From: a virus
Strand: one strand, 5' to 3'
Length of the DNA stretch: 64,000 nt
IMG/VR virus record: IMGVR_UViG_3300032242_002636
Span: 43,455 to 107,454 of that record
The notes below the pieces were generated by a model. The model was given only the letters and a program-made list of their open reading frames with translations, was not told the origin of the DNA and did not search any database. Positions 32,188 to 40,880 of this stretch are shown in pieces. A program made the position numbers and the translations under genes. Position 1 is the stretch's first letter. The number at the start of each line of letters is the position of its first letter.

Positions 32188-33006
32188 ATGATATTTTTTA
32201 ATTCCTCAATGCCGAGAAGTATGTCAACGCTTCTCCAATGTATTCTTAATCAAAATCCAGACATAGCAGCAACTCCTACCGATCCTGTTTTGGAATATCT
32301 TTTTGGTGCTAGGTTGAATTATACAAATACACCAGAGGTTAAGGCTATGGATAAGGAGTTAGCCTTGAGAACATGGAGAGGATTTTGTTGGGGAGGATTG
32401 GAAGGATATGCAAATGCTTATTCATCCAAAGAACATCTTTGTATCAAGACAAGAGGAGGAACAATTCATTATAAATGGTTTGAGGCTTTCATGCCAGAAA
32501 AGCCAAAAATGGTTTGTATGGTTAGAAACCTTAAAAGTATTATTTCTTCAATGGAAAAAATCTATAGAAAGAATCAAGAATCCCATCAGGCAATTCAAAA
32601 TCACTCTGAAATGAAAGGAACCAATACTCCAAAGCGTGTTGATGCTTGGATGGCTTCTCCACCAGTAGGAATGGCATTAGAACGCTTACAGCAGTGCTTC
32701 CTAGAAGGTATCAATAAAGAAGTTCTTTATATTAGAGCCGAAGATTTAACTTCCTATCCACAAAGAGAGATGGATAAGATTTACAAATATCTTGGATTTG
32801 AATCTTTCCAACATGATTTTGATAATGTTGAACAGAGTATTAAAGAAGATGATTCTGTTTATGGATTAACTTCTGATCTTCATACTATCAGACAAAAGGT
32901 ACAACCTTTAACAAGCGATTATACACAGATTTTAGGTAATCAGGTATGTGATTGGATTGATAACACTTATTCTTGGTATCAGAAGGGATTTGGTTATATT
33001 AAATAA
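32188..33006 (+). CDS. Sulfotransferase-like protein, 272 aa
   Basis: SMPRSMSTLLQ (7-17) is a 5'-phosphosulfate-binding loop of PAPS-dependent sulfotransferases, with Arg and Ser/Thr in place. VCMVRNLKSIISSM near 109-122 corresponds to the 3'-phosphate site (R..x7..S). YIRAEDLTSYPQREMDKIYKYL is the usual C-terminal helix of the family. The acceptor is probably a sugar or protein tyrosine, but cannot be chosen from sequence. It lies 2 bases downstream of the GT9-like gene. Confidence 0.78.
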   Translation: MIFFNSSMPRSMSTLLQCILNQNPDIAATPTDPVLEYLFGARLNYTNTPEVKAMDKELALRTWRGFCWGGLEGYANAYSSKEHLCIKTRGGTIHYKWFEAFMPEKPKMVCMVRNLKSIISSMEKIYRKNQESHQAIQNHSEMKGTNTPKRVDAWMASPPVGMALERLQQCFLEGINKEVLYIRAEDLTSYPQREMDKIYKYLGFESFQHDFDNVEQSIKEDDSVYGLTSDLHTIRQKVQPLTSDYTQILGNQVCDWIDNTYSWYQKGFGYIK

Positions 33007-33092
33007 CTAAATAATCACTTATAAAGATATTTTAGTATAAATTAATCTATAGATATATTATTATTTGTATATAATAAATATTATCAGATTAA

Positions 33093-34970
33093 ATGCATCT
33101 CTTTACAACATATTTTAAATCTACTAATCAAGAAAGACAAAAAGAACTTGATTTTTGTATTAAAAAAAATTGCTTAAATGACATTATATCTAGAATAACT
33201 ATTTTTCTAGATAGTAATACAACAGAAGATGATCTTTATAATTTGGGATTAGATTTAACAAAAATTGATTTTGTTAAAATAAATAGACTTCCAACATATA
33301 AAGATTGGCTTATTAATGGAATTAATTCAAATGAAGAGTTTTTAATTTTTTCTAATGCAGACATTTATTTTAATGAAACACTAGAGGAAATTAAAAAATA
33401 CCCATTAAATGAAAAAGCAGTAATGTGTATTAGTCGTTATGAAGAAACCATAAACGGAATTGAAAAAACAAAATTTTCATTTTTTTCTCAAGATGTTTGG
33501 ATAATAAAAAGAAAAAACATACCATCTATAACCTTTATAGATAATTTGAATATATCTACAGGTGTTGTTAGATGTGACAATAAATTTGCTTATTTTTTTG
33601 CATCTAATGGTTGGGATTTATATAATCCAGTAGAACATATAAAAGTCATACATAGACATGAATCAAATATAAGAACTTATGATTATTATAGTAAAGAAAA
33701 TACTGGTTCTGTAGCATTTGTAGAAGAAAGTCACAATTATATGCCTTCTGAAGTTATGGTTAGAAACGCAAATGTTAATAATCTTAACTCTAATTATAGT
33801 TCTGGTGAAAATATTCCTTTTAATATTAAAACCTATATACATAGAGCTATTATTAATAGATACATTATAGCTAATGACTATGAAAGTTTAATAAAATATA
33901 CACAAGAAGAAAATAGTCCCAAATTGCTTTCAATGGTAATGGAACATTTAGATAAGCATAATGATTTGAACTTTGTAGAAATATGTAAAAATGCTTTACA
34001 AAAAAATAATACAGATATTAAAAATAATTTTTTTAAACCTATTTTAAGTCATTATAAAAAACAACATTTGAGTGGTTGGGGAATTATTAATTGTGAATTA
34101 GAAAATTTTAGTACTACAACTGATGCTATAAATTTAGTAAGTTTTCTTTCTCAATCTTATACTTTATATAATAATAGAATTGAATTTAAACAAACTTTAA
34201 GCAAACCTTGGATCGGTATAGAACATCTAACTAACTATATACCAGAATATTACAATTTTGAAAATAATTCTCATAAATTATTTCAGAATATTAAAGATAT
34301 TGGAGTTCTTGATACATGCAAAGGAATACTTTTTACCTCAGAAACTCAATTAAAAAATCAAATAAACAATCTTTTTTTAAATAATATAAAAAAAGATTTT
34401 ATCTATCATCCTATTATTAGATGTAATTCAAGTATAGATTTTAATTTTAATTTGTTTTTAAATAATAAAAATAAGCAATTGATAAATTTGGGTTGGTATA
34501 ATAGAAACTTTACAGTTTTTGAAAAATTACAAGTTCAAGATTATAAAAAAATATTTGTATTTGGAGGAAAAGATAGCAATTATAGATACAATATATTTCA
34601 AAAAGACTTGCAATACCATAATATTGATAAAGTGACAACAGAAATCGCTCCACATTTAAAGGATAATGAATTAAACGAATTATTATCCAATAATATAGTC
34701 TTTATTAATTTATATGATGCAGCAGCAAATAATGCTATTTTAGATTGTATTGAAAGATCAACACCTATAGTTGTAAACAGATTACCTGCTTGCGAAGAAT
34801 ATCTTGGCAAGGAATATCCTCTTTTTTATGATACTATAGATCAGGTACAAGATTTACTTTCTTTTGAAAAAATATATCTAGCTCATTCGTATTTAAAAAA
34901 TATCGATAAAACAAAATTTACAATGGAGTCTTTTATTACAAAGATAAATCAATTTGTTGAATCATTATGA
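33093..34970 (+). CDS. Bifunctional glycosyltransferase (GT-A plus GT-B domains), 625 aa
   Basis: The N-terminal 210 residues look like a GT-A domain with EEFLIFSNADIYFNE (near 85-99) as the metal site region. The C-terminal 200 residues are GT4-like: QLINLGWYNRNF, KIFVFGGKDSNY, then LYDAAANNAILDCIERSTPI and NRLPACEEYLG, the donor-site and substrate segments. The middle is helical and Asn/Lys-rich. An 86-base AT-rich gap precedes it with a CTAAATAA box at 33006-33013. The low GC suggests separate ancestry from replication genes. Confidence 0.65.
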   Translation: MHLFTTYFKSTNQERQKELDFCIKKNCLNDIISRITIFLDSNTTEDDLYNLGLDLTKIDFVKINRLPTYKDWLINGINSNEEFLIFSNADIYFNETLEEIKKYPLNEKAVMCISRYEETINGIEKTKFSFFSQDVWIIKRKNIPSITFIDNLNISTGVVRCDNKFAYFFASNGWDLYNPVEHIKVIHRHESNIRTYDYYSKENTGSVAFVEESHNYMPSEVMVRNANVNNLNSNYSSGENIPFNIKTYIHRAIINRYIIANDYESLIKYTQEENSPKLLSMVMEHLDKHNDLNFVEICKNALQKNNTDIKNNFFKPILSHYKKQHLSGWGIINCELENFSTTTDAINLVSFLSQSYTLYNNRIEFKQTLSKPWIGIEHLTNYIPEYYNFENNSHKLFQNIKDIGVLDTCKGILFTSETQLKNQINNLFLNNIKKDFIYHPIIRCNSSIDFNFNLFLNNKNKQLINLGWYNRNFTVFEKLQVQDYKKIFVFGGKDSNYRYNIFQKDLQYHNIDKVTTEIAPHLKDNELNELLSNNIVFINLYDAAANNAILDCIERSTPIVVNRLPACEEYLGKEYPLFYDTIDQVQDLLSFEKIYLAHSYLKNIDKTKFTMESFITKINQFVESL

Positions 34971-35719
34971 ATAAGGTACTTTTATTAACACAAGCAAGAC
35001 ATGGATCTACATATTTTATAGATAATTTATTTAAAAAAGGTAATATAGAACAATTTTATATGGAGTATGAATTATTTAAAGAATTTTATTTACAAGACCA
35101 AGATGGACTTTTAGGTTTTGTAAAAAGACATTCCTTAGTAAATTTTGAATTTGAAATTATACAATTAAAAAAATTAAGAAAAACAAATGAAAAAGAATAT
35201 TTTAATACAATTTTTAAAATGTTAGAAAAAAATGCAAAAGAATATAATACTAAAAACTATGGTTTTAAAATTTTTCCTTCTCATGTTTATGGAATGATAG
35301 GAAATAATAAAATAAATTTACAAGAAATAATTTCATTTGTAGATAAAATTATTATTTTAGACAGAGATGATATTGAATTTGCTTATTCATTTGCAAATGC
35401 TATTGTGACAAATAAATGGTCAATTTCTCAGAGACACGAAAAGAAAAGAGTTATTTTAAATAATGAGCAAATAAATAATATTATCAATCAAATTAAATTA
35501 AAAAAAAGATTTTTTGAAGAAGCAAAACAAATAATAAAAGAAACAAATAAAGATTGTTTATATTTACATTATAACAATTTAGGCAAGTCTTATAAAGACA
35601 TTAATAAATTTTTAAATATTGATTTAAAGACTTGGATTCCTTTTGAAAAAAGGAAATATGATTATGAATCTTTTTTAAAAGATAATCCAACCTTGTTAAA
35701 TTTTTTTTATAAAATATAA
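34967..35719 (+). CDS. Second sulfotransferase-like protein (Stf0-type), 250 aa
   Basis: LLLTQARHGSTYFIDNLF (5-22) contains the RxGSTxF 5'-phosphosulfate loop, and IIILDRDDIEFAYSFANAI (near 128-146) the 3'-phosphate region with Arg and Ser. This matches the Stf0 type, which sulfates sugars such as trehalose. It overlaps the bifunctional glycosyltransferase by 4 bases (ATGA), so the two are translationally coupled. Very Lys/Asn-rich and AT-rich. Confidence 0.68.
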   Translation: MNKVLLLTQARHGSTYFIDNLFKKGNIEQFYMEYELFKEFYLQDQDGLLGFVKRHSLVNFEFEIIQLKKLRKTNEKEYFNTIFKMLEKNAKEYNTKNYGFKIFPSHVYGMIGNNKINLQEIISFVDKIIILDRDDIEFAYSFANAIVTNKWSISQRHEKKRVILNNEQINNIINQIKLKKRFFEEAKQIIKETNKDCLYLHYNNLGKSYKDINKFLNIDLKTWIPFEKRKYDYESFLKDNPTLLNFFYKI

Positions 35720-35735
35720 AATTTTTAGTTCTTAT

Positions 35736-38699
35736 CTATAAATAAACTGGTATATAACCAATATAATTTCCATTATAATCAAAAGCAGAAACACGTTTTG
35801 AGAATGTACCAAGTGTACCAGCAGTTCCTGTACAATTAAATGCAGGATTTGTCATAGTAACTCTACCTTGTGAACTTAAGTTATTAACATAGGTATAATT
35901 TACTTGTTTAGCACTTAAACCAGAACCTAATAAGAACGTATTGTCATAGTTTGTATAGTTAGCACAACCTCCAGCTATGAAGGAACAAGAACTATTATAG
36001 ATGTAATTGTTTTTTCCACTTGTAATATTTGAACTATCTACAGTACAATTATAAGCGTATATAGTATTACCATGTCCACTTATAATACTGGAATCAAGTA
36101 AAAAGCTTATAGGATACGAATAAGCAGAATTAGAATTATTATTACATAAAGTATTATTAGAACCACCAGAAATACCTAAATTGTTTATTGCACTATTTAG
36201 GTTAGCATTACATATAGTATTATAAGAACCACTAGTAATGTTTGAATTATAAAAATAACCACATGTTGCGCCTCCAGATATACTATTATGAGAGCCACCA
36301 CCTATACTTAGAAAAGAACCGGGATTATAATTACCAAAACCAGAAGAGTTTATTGAATTCGACTGACCACCTACAATACTTGAATACTCTGCATTAATTG
36401 TATTACCACCACCTCCTCCGATATTAGAAGCACCAAGATAAATTGTATTACCAGCACCACCCCCGATATTAGAATTACCACCAGAAACTGTATTAGCATT
36501 TCCACCAGCTATGTTGGAATAACCACCAGAAACTGTATTAGCCTTTCCACCAGCTATGTTGGAATAACCACTAAAAACTGTATTATTTTTACCACCAGCA
36601 ACATTAGAAGCACCACCACAATTAACTAAATTGCTTACACCACCTGCAATAAAAGAACAAGAAGCATTATAAATAAGATTACCATGACCACCTGCTATAC
36701 TAGAATCATTTATATTTCTATTTAAACCGCATATACTATTATTACAACCGCCAACTATAGATGTATTGGAAAGAGTGCCATAGTAACGAACAGAATTAAT
36801 ATTATTAGAACCACCTGCTATAAATGCATTTGAAAGATTGCTATTATTATAACCACAATTACTATTACCACAACCACCTGCTATCGATGTATTTGAAAGA
36901 GTGCTGCATAAACCAATACTATTAATATTATTACAACCACCAGCTATCGATGTATTTGAAAGAGTGGAGCAGTAACCACTATTACTATTACCAGATCCAC
37001 CTGCTATCGATGTATTTGAAAGAGTGGAGCAGTAGCAACCACTATTACTATTACCAGATCCACCAGCTATCGATGTATTTGAAAGAGTGGAGTAGCAACC
37101 ACTATTACTATTACCACAACCACCAGCTATCGATGTATTTGAAAGAGAACTACTAGCACTACAATTGGTATTACTTGAACCACCAGCGATATTTGAATAA
37201 AATATACCTCCACCACTGCTATTACTACAACTACTCGTGCTATTATTATAGCCACTGATAATACCTGAGCTATTTATACAGCTATAACAGGATTTTATAA
37301 TATTGTTACAGCCACCAGCAATATTTGAATTACAAATACAGCCATAATACGGGTATGTAAGTATTGTATTACTACTTCCCCCAGTAATATTTGAATTACA
37401 AATACTAGAATAATAAGCACTATTTGTAGCAATATTGCCACCACAAGTAGGTGTAATAATATTAGCACCTACACTAGTATTATATTGATATACAGATCCT
37501 GCAAAAGCATCACAAAGTAAATAACCAGTCGTTGCATCACAGGTTGCTACATTTGCACTACCAGTACTTGTTGCATATCCAGAGTTTGTTGCATATGTAG
37601 CACTAACAGCAGTACTAGCACTTGTTGCATATCTAGCACTAACAGCACTAACAGCAGTACTAGCACTTGTTGCATATCTAGCACTAACAGCACTAACAGC
37701 AGTACTAGCACTTGTTGCATATCTAGCACTAACAGCAGTACTAGCACTTGTTGCATATGTAGCACTAACAGCACTAACAGCAGTACTAGCACTTGTTGCA
37801 TATGTAGCATTTGTAGCATTTGCAACTGTTCCATTTAAAGAATAAATTGTACCACAAACACAAAGATCGTTTGTATAGGTTGTATTTGAAGCACCAGCTG
37901 TTATGCTTGATCCAAGAATAAAGGAATTATCGGCTGTATTTATTGTATTATTATGACCACCAGCAATAAATGAACAATTAGAATTATAGATTGAATTACT
38001 ATCACCACTTGCAATAGCTGAACCATTTGAAGAACCATAATAACTAGATATGGTATTATTATACCCACCAGCTATATTAGAATTATTTAAAGAACTACGA
38101 TAACAACCAGATATAGTATTATGAGAACCACCAGCTATATTAGAATTTTCAAAAAATACACAATCAGCGTTACTAGTAATTTTATTATTAGAACCACCAC
38201 CTATGTTTAAAGTACTTGAAACTCCCCAACTTATTGGTGAAGCAGTTATTAAATTATTTACACCGCCTACAATACTTGAATAATCTGTATTTACAATATT
38301 ACCACCGCCACCACCGATATTAGAAGCACCACCAGAAACTGTATTACCACCGCCGCCACCGATATTAGAAATTTCACCAGAAACTGTATTACTACATCCT
38401 CCTCCAATATGAGAAGAATTACTGGCTGCATTATTTAAACCACCACCTATTGCTGAGTAATTTCCATAAGCATTATTATTATTACCACCAACTACATTGG
38501 CATATAATCCACCAGCTATATTAGATCCCTTTACTGGTTTAATAGAATTAGTACCAGAGCCAAAATTATAAACATTATCATTAAGCAAAGCAGATAAAGG
38601 AGTCTGATATGTGGTTCCTTGTATATTTGCTATAAGAACTGCACTACCCGATACTGTAAAATTATTAAATGGCAACTGACTAATTTTCTTTGTGGACAT
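35736..38699 (-). CDS. Long tail fibre/adhesin with YadA-head-like repeats, 987 aa
   Basis: Start at 38699 (MSTKKISQLPFNN) is preferred to 38747: the N-terminus then has the common phage-fibre anchor style, and a TATAAATA box lies 5 bases upstream. Two blocks (about residues 50-275 and 400-945) consist of 14-21-residue repeats of the type SNIAGGxxNTVSGG, the left-handed roll seen in YadA-type trimeric adhesin heads. Between them sits a low-complexity segment of YATSASTAVSA repeats (about 310-385), probably a flexible or coiled stalk. The C-terminus (SKRVSAFDYNGNYIGYIPVYL region) may be the tip or trimerisation domain. Likely trimeric and receptor-facing. Confidence 0.8.
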   Translation of the reverse strand: MSTKKISQLPFNNFTVSGSAVLIANIQGTTYQTPLSALLNDNVYNFGSGTNSIKPVKGSNIAGGLYANVVGGNNNNAYGNYSAIGGGLNNAASNSSHIGGGCSNTVSGEISNIGGGGGNTVSGGASNIGGGGGNIVNTDYSSIVGGVNNLITASPISWGVSSTLNIGGGSNNKITSNADCVFFENSNIAGGSHNTISGCYRSSLNNSNIAGGYNNTISSYYGSSNGSAIASGDSNSIYNSNCSFIAGGHNNTINTADNSFILGSSITAGASNTTYTNDLCVCGTIYSLNGTVANATNATYATSASTAVSAVSATYATSASTAVSARYATSASTAVSAVSARYATSASTAVSAVSARYATSASTAVSATYATNSGYATSTGSANVATCDATTGYLLCDAFAGSVYQYNTSVGANIITPTCGGNIATNSAYYSSICNSNITGGSSNTILTYPYYGCICNSNIAGGCNNIIKSCYSCINSSGIISGYNNSTSSCSNSSGGGIFYSNIAGGSSNTNCSASSSLSNTSIAGGCGNSNSGCYSTLSNTSIAGGSGNSNSGCYCSTLSNTSIAGGSGNSNSGYCSTLSNTSIAGGCNNINSIGLCSTLSNTSIAGGCGNSNCGYNNSNLSNAFIAGGSNNINSVRYYGTLSNTSIVGGCNNSICGLNRNINDSSIAGGHGNLIYNASCSFIAGGVSNLVNCGGASNVAGGKNNTVFSGYSNIAGGKANTVSGGYSNIAGGNANTVSGGNSNIGGGAGNTIYLGASNIGGGGGNTINAEYSSIVGGQSNSINSSGFGNYNPGSFLSIGGGSHNSISGGATCGYFYNSNITSGSYNTICNANLNSAINNLGISGGSNNTLCNNNSNSAYSYPISFLLDSSIISGHGNTIYAYNCTVDSSNITSGKNNYIYNSSCSFIAGGCANYTNYDNTFLLGSGLSAKQVNYTYVNNLSSQGRVTMTNPAFNCTGTAGTLGTFSKRVSAFDYNGNYIGYIPVYL
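36475..36600. repeat. Tandem 60-bp coding repeats in the fibre gene
   Basis: Successive copies of ccaccagaaactgtattagc followed by ttccaccagctatgttggaa occur at about 36479-36524 and 36529-36584, with a third diverged copy after. They encode consecutive SNIAGGKANTVSGGY-type turns. Confidence 0.75.
36872..37145. repeat. Five-copy 60/63-bp near-identical repeat in the fibre gene
   Basis: The core gctatcgatgtatttgaaag recurs with ATCGAT at 36883, 36946, 37006, 37069 and 37129, spacings of 63, 60, 63 and 60. The units stay in frame and encode LSNTSIAGGCGNSNSGCYST-type modules. Near identity at DNA level points to recent duplication or gene-conversion-like exchange. Confidence 0.85.
37558..37812. 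repeat. Low-complexity repeats encoding YATSASTAVSA units
   Basis: Repeated 33- and 45-base units built from gcactaacagcagtactagc and acttgttgcatat, at least five copies. All lengths are multiples of three, so copy-number change would keep the fibre frame. Confidence 0.85.
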
Positions 38700-38704
38700 A
38701 AAGT

Positions 38705-38712
38705 TATTTATA
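38705..38712 (-). promoter_or_regulatory. Late promoter box TATAAATA before the fibre gene
   Basis: The minus strand reads TATAAATA exactly, the T4 late-promoter consensus, ending 5 bases before the ATG at 38699. Confidence 0.65.
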
Positions 38713-38729
38713 TTTATCTCAATAGGAAG

Positions 38730-38737
38730 GTAAATAG
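38730..38737 (+). promoter_or_regulatory. Late-promoter-like box GTAAATAG
   Basis: Ten bases before the ATG at 38748, divergent from the TATAAATA box of the fibre gene in the same 48-base gap. Confidence 0.5.
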
Positions 38738-38747
38738 TCATAATCAA

Positions 38748-39092
38748 ATGAGCAAATTCTTAAAATTAATAAATTCCGTAATAATAGAACAGGGATTAAA
38801 TGAATTCCCTGAAAAGACTGATGATGCAGCAGAACCTAAATCTATGGATTCTGATATTCCTTCTGCACTTCCTGAACCTAAAGATATAGCATTAGACGTT
38901 GTAAAGTATAAAACACTTTTAAAGGCTCTCAGAGAAGCACTTTATAATTCAGCAAAAGATAATATTGAAAAACAAAGAGAGATTTCTAATATTGATGTTG
39001 ATGTTGATGATGTTGAAAAGCTCAAACAAGTTGAAGACCAACTTATGGGATTTTTAGATCAGTCAGAAACTATTCCTACAACACAAGAATAA
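38748..39092 (+). CDS. Small acidic virion-type protein, 114 aa
   Basis: Start at 38748 (MSKFLKLINSVIIEQGLNEF) fits the GTAAATAG box and avoids running through the divergent promoter. The first 20 residues are amphipathic and resemble those of the proteins at 28534, 40060 and 61912. The rest is acidic and helical (ALREALYNSAKDNIEKQREI, then DVDVDDVEKLKQVEDQL). Function unknown; a head-internal or scaffold-associated role is an inference from the N-terminus and late-type promoter. Confidence 0.6.
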   Translation: MSKFLKLINSVIIEQGLNEFPEKTDDAAEPKSMDSDIPSALPEPKDIALDVVKYKTLLKALREALYNSAKDNIEKQREISNIDVDVDDVEKLKQVEDQLMGFLDQSETIPTTQE

Positions 39093-39127
39093 CTTGATTT
39101 TATTCATTTCTTTGGTAAAATAGGGGA

Positions 39128-39400
39128 ATGAAGAATTATTCTGTAGAAAACTTAACCGAAGATCAACTTAGATTGGTAGTCGAAGCATTATTGTTTTCTG
39201 CCTCAACTTCTGTTAATGCACGTTGGTATTCAGAAGAGGATGAATCCTTGATGAAACTTGCTTTGGATCTCAGAAAAAAATATCCAGAAGTTCTTATGAA
39301 GAATATCTTCATTCTAAAAGAAAAGGAATATCATGATCAATTCGCAGGAGATATTGTTGATTATTTCCCTGAGATCGTAGAAACCGCACCAGTTTTATGA
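39128..39400 (+). CDS. Hypothetical small acidic protein, 90 aa
   Basis: Not recognised. Helical, acidic, with VVEALLFSASTSVNARWYSEE near residues 17-37 and KIEI-like patterns absent. The GGGGA just before the ATG is one of few Shine-Dalgarno-like sites in the window. It overlaps the kinase-like gene by 4 bases. Confidence 0.6.
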   Translation: MKNYSVENLTEDQLRLVVEALLFSASTSVNARWYSEEDESLMKLALDLRKKYPEVLMKNIFILKEKEYHDQFAGDIVDYFPEIVETAPVL

Positions 39401-40038
39401 AAATAGCCGTATCAGGTACACATTGCCAAGGAAAAAGTACTTACATAAAAGACTTTTTGAAAACATGGACTAACTATAAGACACCAGAAAAGTCTTATAG
39501 AGATTACATCAAGGAACAAAACCTTCCACATTCTAAAGAAGGAACCGAAGAGAGTCAGCAGATTATTCTCAATGCTCTTCTTGATCAGGCACAGGAATAT
39601 TCAAAGAATGATAATGTCATTTTTGATCGTTGTATTCTTGATAATCTTGCCTATTCTTCTTGGCTTAATCTTAACGGAAAAGTTTCTGATAAATTCTTGG
39701 ATGAATCAAGAATCCTTATCCGTGAAGCACTCAAGACTTTTGATGTAATTTTCTTTGTTCCTCTTACAAAGGTTGCACCTGTAGAATTCAAAGAAGATGA
39801 TCTTCGTGACAATGATCTTGTCTACCGTGAGGAGATTGACAACATCTTTAAGGTATTTGTTCAGTCTTTCCATCAGGGAGACGGAAGAGTATTTGCTGCT
39901 GATGATGCTCCTCCTATCATTGAAATCTTTGGTAATCCTATTGAGCGTATTGAAATGACAAAGCTCTATATTACAGAAGAGGGACAGCCATATGGAGAAG
40001 ACAAGAGTTTAATTTCTGACATTTATACAGGTATCTAG
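39397..40038 (+). CDS. P-loop nucleotide-kinase-like ATPase (AAA_28 type), 213 aa
   Basis: GTHCQGKST (7-15) is a Walker A loop at the very N-terminus, as in nucleoside/nucleotide kinases and NadR-type enzymes. VIFDRCILDNLAYSSW (near 73-88) is the DR-containing substrate-binding motif, and DVIFFVPLTKV the next core strand. EIDNIFKVFVQSF and the later helices fit the lid region. A role in nucleotide metabolism is likely; the exact substrate is not readable. Confidence 0.7.
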   Translation: MKIAVSGTHCQGKSTYIKDFLKTWTNYKTPEKSYRDYIKEQNLPHSKEGTEESQQIILNALLDQAQEYSKNDNVIFDRCILDNLAYSSWLNLNGKVSDKFLDESRILIREALKTFDVIFFVPLTKVAPVEFKEDDLRDNDLVYREEIDNIFKVFVQSFHQGDGRVFAADDAPPIIEIFGNPIERIEMTKLYITEEGQPYGEDKSLISDIYTGI

Positions 40039-40039
40039 G

Positions 40040-40047
40040 ATAAATAT
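40040..40047 (+). promoter_or_regulatory. Late-promoter-like box ATAAATAT
   Basis: Twelve bases before the ATG at 40060, directly after the stop of the kinase-like gene. Confidence 0.5.
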
Positions 40048-40059
40048 CATATATTATAT

Positions 40060-40839
40060 ATGAAATTTGATGTCTTAGCAGAAAGTATTATATCCTCCTT
40101 AGTAAACGAAGGTCGTTTAGCAAAGGCTTCTAAGTTTGCAAACATTTCTGTTGATGCAGAAAAGCTTGCAGAGAAGTTAAATGCTGGTGATTTTGAAATT
40201 CTAACAAAGGGATGGGCTGGTAATCCTAGATATGCAAGTCTTTCAGAAGACGAAATCAAGGATGTCATAAAAAACGTAGCTACTCAAATTACAGAGTATC
40301 AACCTTCTTCATACCAAGACTTAAATTCAACAATCGAAGGTGTTGTTGATAATGTTTATGCTAATAAAGGTCCAAATAGAAAGACCTATAATACCAGACT
40401 TACAAAGGCAATTGCAAATCTTATTACCCATAAAGAATATGGATTAGTTTCAATCGGTGAATCTCCAAAAACACAGGAGAATGAATACGATATCGAAGGT
40501 CTTTCACAAGTAGAATCTGCTGTTTTAGATTTTATTACACAGGCTGATGTACCAACAAACATCAAAGATGTTGAGACACAGTTTGCCAATGGAAGTGATA
40601 TCGTAGATTCCTTGGTAGAAAAGGGATTTGTAAAGAGAGAAGGTGATATCTTAACCGCTCCTGACAGTGAAGAAGGTGGTAAGGTATTGGATGTTGAAGA
40701 TGAGGACGAGGAAGATCCTCTAGAGGCAGAACCAGATGTTGCCAGAGCATATAGAAGTACAGTAGGAAATACAAGAAGCTACGATGATGACAATAGCGAT
40801 GATACTTCTATGGGATATGTCCCATCTTGGGAGAGATAA
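40060..40839 (+). CDS. Virion-type hypothetical protein, 259 aa
   Basis: The N-terminus MKFDVLAESIISSLVNEG belongs to the amphipathic, Glu-ended type shared by several small proteins here, resembling T4 capsid-targeting sequences. Residues about 165-210 (QVESAVLDFITQADVP then DIVDSLVEKGFVKREGDILT) look like a winged-helix fold. The last 50 residues are highly acidic (DVEDEDEEDPLEAEPDVARA). Not otherwise recognised; a head protein injected or processed during assembly is one possibility. Confidence 0.6.
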   Translation: MKFDVLAESIISSLVNEGRLAKASKFANISVDAEKLAEKLNAGDFEILTKGWAGNPRYASLSEDEIKDVIKNVATQITEYQPSSYQDLNSTIEGVVDNVYANKGPNRKTYNTRLTKAIANLITHKEYGLVSIGESPKTQENEYDIEGLSQVESAVLDFITQADVPTNIKDVETQFANGSDIVDSLVEKGFVKREGDILTAPDSEEGGKVLDVEDEDEEDPLEAEPDVARAYRSTVGNTRSYDDDNSDDTSMGYVPSWER

Positions 40840-40846
40840 AAAAACT

Positions 40847-40874
40847 TTGACATTTCAGTAGTTTTTAGTATACT
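40847..40874 (+). promoter_or_regulatory. Sigma70 promoter of the primase gene, start-proximal
   Basis: TTGACA (40847-40852), 16-base spacer, TATACT (40869-40874), then 6 bases to the GTG at 40881. The expected +1 is the G of GTG. Confidence 0.75.
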
Positions 40875-40880
40875 GGTTTA

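Noticed and set aside
36872-37145. CRISPR-like array of 60/63-base repeats
   Set aside because: The repeats are contiguous coding units within a long open frame, have no unique spacers of constant length, and no cas genes are present.
36950-37156. Open frame on the plus strand encoding repeated SMYLKEWSS units
   Set aside because: It is the antisense shadow of the fibre repeats; periodicity comes from the coding repeats on the minus strand.
35736-38699. Diversity-generating retroelement target in the fibre gene
   Set aside because: No reverse transcriptase, template repeat or adenine-biased variable copy is visible in the window; simple tandem repetition explains the pattern.
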